DNA of 57,857 bases from CAVRJC01 sp964505725. GTDB lineage: Bacteria > Actinomycetota > Acidimicrobiia > IMCC26256 > DASPTH01. The position numbers were made by a program, and so were the translations under genes. The stretch spans positions 1 through 57,857 of the forward strand of contig CAZDJK010000089.1 of the NCBI GenBank assembly GCA_964505725.1. Direction: 5' to 3'. This document shows positions 54,989-57,857 of this stretch, one piece after another; the stretch's first letter is position 1, and every line of letters begins with the position of its first letter. The notes beneath the pieces were generated by a model. That model searched no databases and was not told where the DNA came from. It saw nothing but the letters and a program-made list of their open reading frames with translations.

Positions 54989-56349
54989 CGCGCACCCACC
55001 CGTCGGCCGAACTGCGATCCGCCCGAGAACAGGGACGGGTCGAGGCTGATGCCGTAGTCGGCGAGGCGCTCGGAGAACGACGGCCGGATGCCGTTGCTCT
55101 TGAGCTGGCCGCGGAAGCGGCCGTTCTCGTCGATCCCGGCCGAGAAGTCGAACGAGTAGATGTCCTGGAGGACGACCACGTCACCCTCCATGCCCATGAC
55201 CTCGCTCACCTGGACGACCCGGCGGCTGCCGTCACGGAGCCGCTGCAGGTGCACGATGAGGTCGAGCGCGGAAGCCATCTGCTCCCGGATGACGCGCACC
55301 GGGAGGTCCATGCCCGCCATCAGCGTCATGGTCTCGATGCGGGAGAGGGTGTCGCGCGGCGAGTTGGAGTGGACGGTCGTGATCGAGCCGTCGTGACCGG
55401 TGTTCATGGCCTGGAGCATGTCCAGAGCCTCCCCACCACGGACCTCGCCGACGACGATGCGGTCGGGGCGCATACGCAGGGCGTTGCGCACGAGGTCGCG
55501 GATGCGCACCTCGCCCTTGCCCTCGATGTTCGGCGGGCGCGCCTCGAGCGGGAGCACGTGCAGCTGGTGGAGCTGGAGCTCCTTGGCGTCCTCGACGGTC
55601 ACGATCCGCTCGTCGTCGGGGATGAAGCTCGAGAGCACGTTGAGCAGCGTGGTCTTCCCGGTGCCGGTACCGCCGCTCACCACCACGTTGAGCCGACCGC
55701 GCACGCACAGGTTGATGAAGTGCGCGACCTGCTGCGTGAACGAGCCGAAGCCGATGAGGTCGTCGACCTGGTAGGGGTCGGCGGCGAACTTCCGGATGGT
55801 CATGAACGGCCCGCCGATCGCGAGCGGGTGCACGACCACGTTCACGCGGGAGCCGTCGGGGAGGCGGGCGTCGACCATCGGGTTCGCCTCGTCGACCCGC
55901 CGGCCGACCTGGCTCACGATCTTGTCGATGATGCGGCGGAGGTGGGTCTCGTCGACGAACTTGACGTCGGTGAGCTCGAGGCGCCCCGAGCGCTCCACGT
56001 ACACCCGGCCCGGGCCGTTGACCATCACCTCGGTGAGGGTCGTGTCGCGGAGCAACGGGTCGATCGGACCGTAGCCGAGCACGTCGTCGGTGACCGACTG
56101 CACGAGCTGCTGGCGTTCCGCCGCGGTGAGCGCGAGGCGCTCCATCGAGAGCGCGCGGTGCAGCTGCTCGTCGACCTGGCGGCGGAGGTCGACCTCCGAC
56201 ACGCGCTGGTCGAACAGCAGCGGGCCCAGCTCGTGGATGACGAACTGGTGCATCTTCTGGCGCATCTCCTCGAGCGCCTGCTCCCGCTGGTTGCTCGCGA
56301 CCCCGCGCGTGTGCTGCCAGTGGGTGGCCGGGGGCTGGGTCTGGGTCAT
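54985..56349 (-). CDS. tadA: Tad pilus assembly ATPase TadA/CpaF
   Basis: A 454-residue secretion ATPase that powers pilin polymerisation. An N-terminal domain of about 150 residues carries VNGPGRVYVERSGRLELTDV. Walker A is VVSGGTGTGKTTLLNVLSSF near 232. The Asp box, Walker B RPDRIVVGEVRGGEALDMLQ and the His box HDGSITTVHSNSP follow. Family CpaF/TadA is clear. It follows tadZ by 20 bases. Confidence 0.95.
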   Translation of the reverse strand: MTQTQPPATHWQHTRGVASNQREQALEEMRQKMHQFVIHELGPLLFDQRVSEVDLRRQVDEQLHRALSMERLALTAAERQQLVQSVTDDVLGYGPIDPLLRDTTLTEVMVNGPGRVYVERSGRLELTDVKFVDETHLRRIIDKIVSQVGRRVDEANPMVDARLPDGSRVNVVVHPLAIGGPFMTIRKFAADPYQVDDLIGFGSFTQQVAHFINLCVRGRLNVVVSGGTGTGKTTLLNVLSSFIPDDERIVTVEDAKELQLHQLHVLPLEARPPNIEGKGEVRIRDLVRNALRMRPDRIVVGEVRGGEALDMLQAMNTGHDGSITTVHSNSPRDTLSRIETMTLMAGMDLPVRVIREQMASALDLIVHLQRLRDGSRRVVQVSEVMGMEGDVVVLQDIYSFDFSAGIDENGRFRGQLKSNGIRPSFSERLADYGISLDPSLFSGGSQFGRRVGAR

Positions 56350-56369
56350 GGGGCTCCTGCCTCAGCTCG

Positions 56370-57572
56370 TCACTTGCGCTTCTTGTTCTTGCCGGCCTCG
56401 CGCGCCTCGGGCCCGAGCAGCGCCTCGGCGATGCGCTCGAGCGCGCGCGACACCGGCGCCTTCGGGTCGTCGAGCAGCACCGGCGCGCCCGCGTTCACCG
56501 AGATCGGCACCGCGAGGTCGTCGGGCACGGGGAACTCGGCGCTCAGACCGAGCACCCGCTCGATCTCCTTCACGTCGAGCTTCACCTTGGTGTTGGCGTG
56601 GTTGAGCACCAGCCGGATCTTCGAGCCCGCGATCGCGTGGAGGTCGAGCGACTGCATCCCGATCTTGAGGTTCTTGATGCTCGGGATGTCCATGCTCCCG
56701 ACGAGGAGCACCTCGTCGGCCGCCTCGACGAGCGCGAGCACGTAGTCGTTGAACAGCGCGGGGAGGTCGACGATCACGTAGCCCGCGACCGCCTGGAGCG
56801 CGGCGCAGATGTTGACCATCTCCCCCGGGAGCATCGAGTCGGTCGCCATCGGCTCGATCGGCGCCGGGAGCACGAGCAGCTTGGAAGCCTCGTGACGGCT
56901 GGGCAGCGTCTGCACGAGCTCCATGTCGCCGTACTGCGCGGCGGCCGCGGCGTCGAGGACGGTGTTCTGGGGCGGGAGTCCGAGCATGACCGACACATCG
57001 CCGAACTGGAGGTCGGCGTCGACGAGCACCACCGGCTTCTCGGTGCGCAGCGCCATCGCGGTCGCGACGTTCACCGCGATGCACGTCTTGCCCACGCCGC
57101 CCTTGGTCGAGAACACGACGATCAGGCGACCGGGCTCGCCGGTGCACGGCGCGGGCGTCGCGGGCCGGACGTTCACGCTGCCCGCGAGCAGCTGGCCGAC
57201 CCGGTCGACCGACTGGTGCAGCGCGGCCTCGCCGCCGAGCACCACCGCGTCGCGGGCCCCGGCGCGGAGCGCCTGCTGGAGCACCTCGGTGCTGAGCTCC
57301 TCGACCGCGAACACGACGCCGAGCTCGGGGTACGTGCCGGTGAGGCGGTGCACGTGCTGGAACCCCATCGGGCTGACGAAGCCGGGGCCGAACACCGCGA
57401 CCAGCGGGCGGCCCGGCGCGACGTGCTGCACCAGCTCCTCGATCGTCGCGAATTGCGACGCCTGGGCGAGCTCGACCGCGAGCCGGGTGCGTACCGTCAG
57501 CTCGGGCTCGACGACCGCGACGTCGAACCCCGCGGTGTCGAGCCCCACCGGGGCAGTGGCGTAGGTCTCCAT
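56370..57572 (-). CDS. tadZ: Pilus assembly protein TadZ/CpaE (ParA-like)
   Basis: A 400-residue protein. An N-terminal receiver-like domain of about 130 residues lacks an obvious phospho-acceptor pocket. A ParA/MinD-type ATPase follows with deviant Walker A VVFSTKGGVGKTCIAVNVAT near 155, PVVLVDADLQFGDVSVMLGL and VIVDLPALFNDYVLALVEAA. TadZ proteins place the Tad machine at a cell pole or site. It ends in a basic KNKKRK tail. It starts nine bases after the cpaB stop. Confidence 0.92.
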   Translation of the reverse strand: METYATAPVGLDTAGFDVAVVEPELTVRTRLAVELAQASQFATIEELVQHVAPGRPLVAVFGPGFVSPMGFQHVHRLTGTYPELGVVFAVEELSTEVLQQALRAGARDAVVLGGEAALHQSVDRVGQLLAGSVNVRPATPAPCTGEPGRLIVVFSTKGGVGKTCIAVNVATAMALRTEKPVVLVDADLQFGDVSVMLGLPPQNTVLDAAAAAQYGDMELVQTLPSRHEASKLLVLPAPIEPMATDSMLPGEMVNICAALQAVAGYVIVDLPALFNDYVLALVEAADEVLLVGSMDIPSIKNLKIGMQSLDLHAIAGSKIRLVLNHANTKVKLDVKEIERVLGLSAEFPVPDDLAVPISVNAGAPVLLDDPKAPVSRALERIAEALLGPEAREAGKNKKRK

Positions 57573-57580
57573 GCCGGGCG

Positions 57581-57857
57581 TCAGCCGGCCTTGTTCGCCG
57601 GAGCCTTGCTCGCAGTGGTCTTGCTACCGCTCGCACCGCTCGTCGTGCTCGAAGTCGGGCTCGTGGCGGCGCCGTCGGCCGACGGCAGCAGCGTGAGGTA
57701 GATCCGGCTGCCGCCGCTGTTGGCCGCGATCAGGCGCAGCGCGTCGGTCGGGGTCACCTCGAAGGTGAGGAGACCCGGCTGCGCGGCGTCGGGCTGTGCC
57801 GGCGTAGCGTCCGACGTCGTCGACGCCTGCTGCTGCACCGTGGCGGGCCCGACCGCG
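57581..57857 (-). CDS. cpaB: CpaB/RcpC-like Flp pilus assembly protein, C-terminal part only
   Basis: The frame is open to the right edge, so only the last 91 codons are present. A GTG at 57838 is not the true start, because codons AVGPAT precede it in frame. The segment LLTFEVTPTDALRLIAANSG, then SRIYLTLLPSA, is the typical C terminus of CpaB/RcpC. It is followed by a Ser/Thr/Ala-rich tail. CpaB lies at the cell envelope side of the Tad machine. Assignment rests on this motif and on the tad context. Confidence 0.75.
   Translation of the reverse strand, partial: AVGPATVQQQASTTSDATPAQPDAAQPGLLTFEVTPTDALRLIAANSGGSRIYLTLLPSADGAATSPTSSTTSGASGSKTTASKAPANKAG

Overview
The window is GC-rich, densely packed DNA of actinobacterial type. 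A DUF222/HNH endonuclease with a LexA-like box, the blocks coaE-uvrB-...-uvrA and uvrC-rapZ-yvcK-gap-pgk-tpiA-secG, a Tad pilus locus and many GTG starts with GGAGG-type ribosome sites point to Actinomycetota. Acidimicrobiia or a neighbouring uncultured lineage is my inference; no marker in the window proves it.

Left part (1-18054) is accessory DNA integrated at a tRNA-Leu(GAG) gene (17971-18054, minus strand). Two closely related large serine recombinases (1941-3752 and 16333-18027) each run at their 3' end into the same 19-base sequence, the 3' end of that tRNA: an orphan copy at 3600-3618 and the copy inside the tRNA at 17970-17988. The simplest reading is two related integrative elements in tandem: element B (about 3600-17988) complete, and element A (left of 3618) running off the left edge. 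Each recombinase is preceded by a small conserved ORF and by clusters of a repeated word close to CCGGGAGTGATC; the repeats also surround an excisionase-like gene in element B. Element B carries an AbiEi/AbiEii toxin-antitoxin pair, a nonsense-mutated IS982 transposase joined to an IS21 remnant, and a stress or dormancy set (two HdeD-like proteins, two paralogous coiled-coil proteins around a double-domain universal stress protein, a diacylglycerol kinase-like protein, an AarF/UbiB kinase, a PPOX-fold protein, DUF1003). Three DosR-like palindromic sites precede genes of this set.

Middle part (18.1-33.6 kb) is core genome: HNH endonuclease, an Opp/Dpp peptide ABC transporter (oppABCDF), secG, tpiA, pgk, gap, yvcK, rapZ, uvrC and, divergently, nadA. 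The whiA gene usually found between yvcK and gap is absent here.

The 33.5-50.3 kb part is a run of multi-spanning GT-C type glycosyltransferase-like proteins, including two tandem duplicated pairs, a methyltransferase and a PAP2 phosphatase, threaded between uvrA, uvrB and coaE. The right end (50.4-57.9 kb) is a Tad/Flp pilus locus: three tandem Flp pilins separated by long hairpins and, on the other strand, cpaB (cut by the window edge), tadZ, tadA, tadB, tadC and a GT-C-like membrane protein coupled to tadC. In-frame short tandem repeats of 9, 15 or 18 bases recur in several housekeeping genes.
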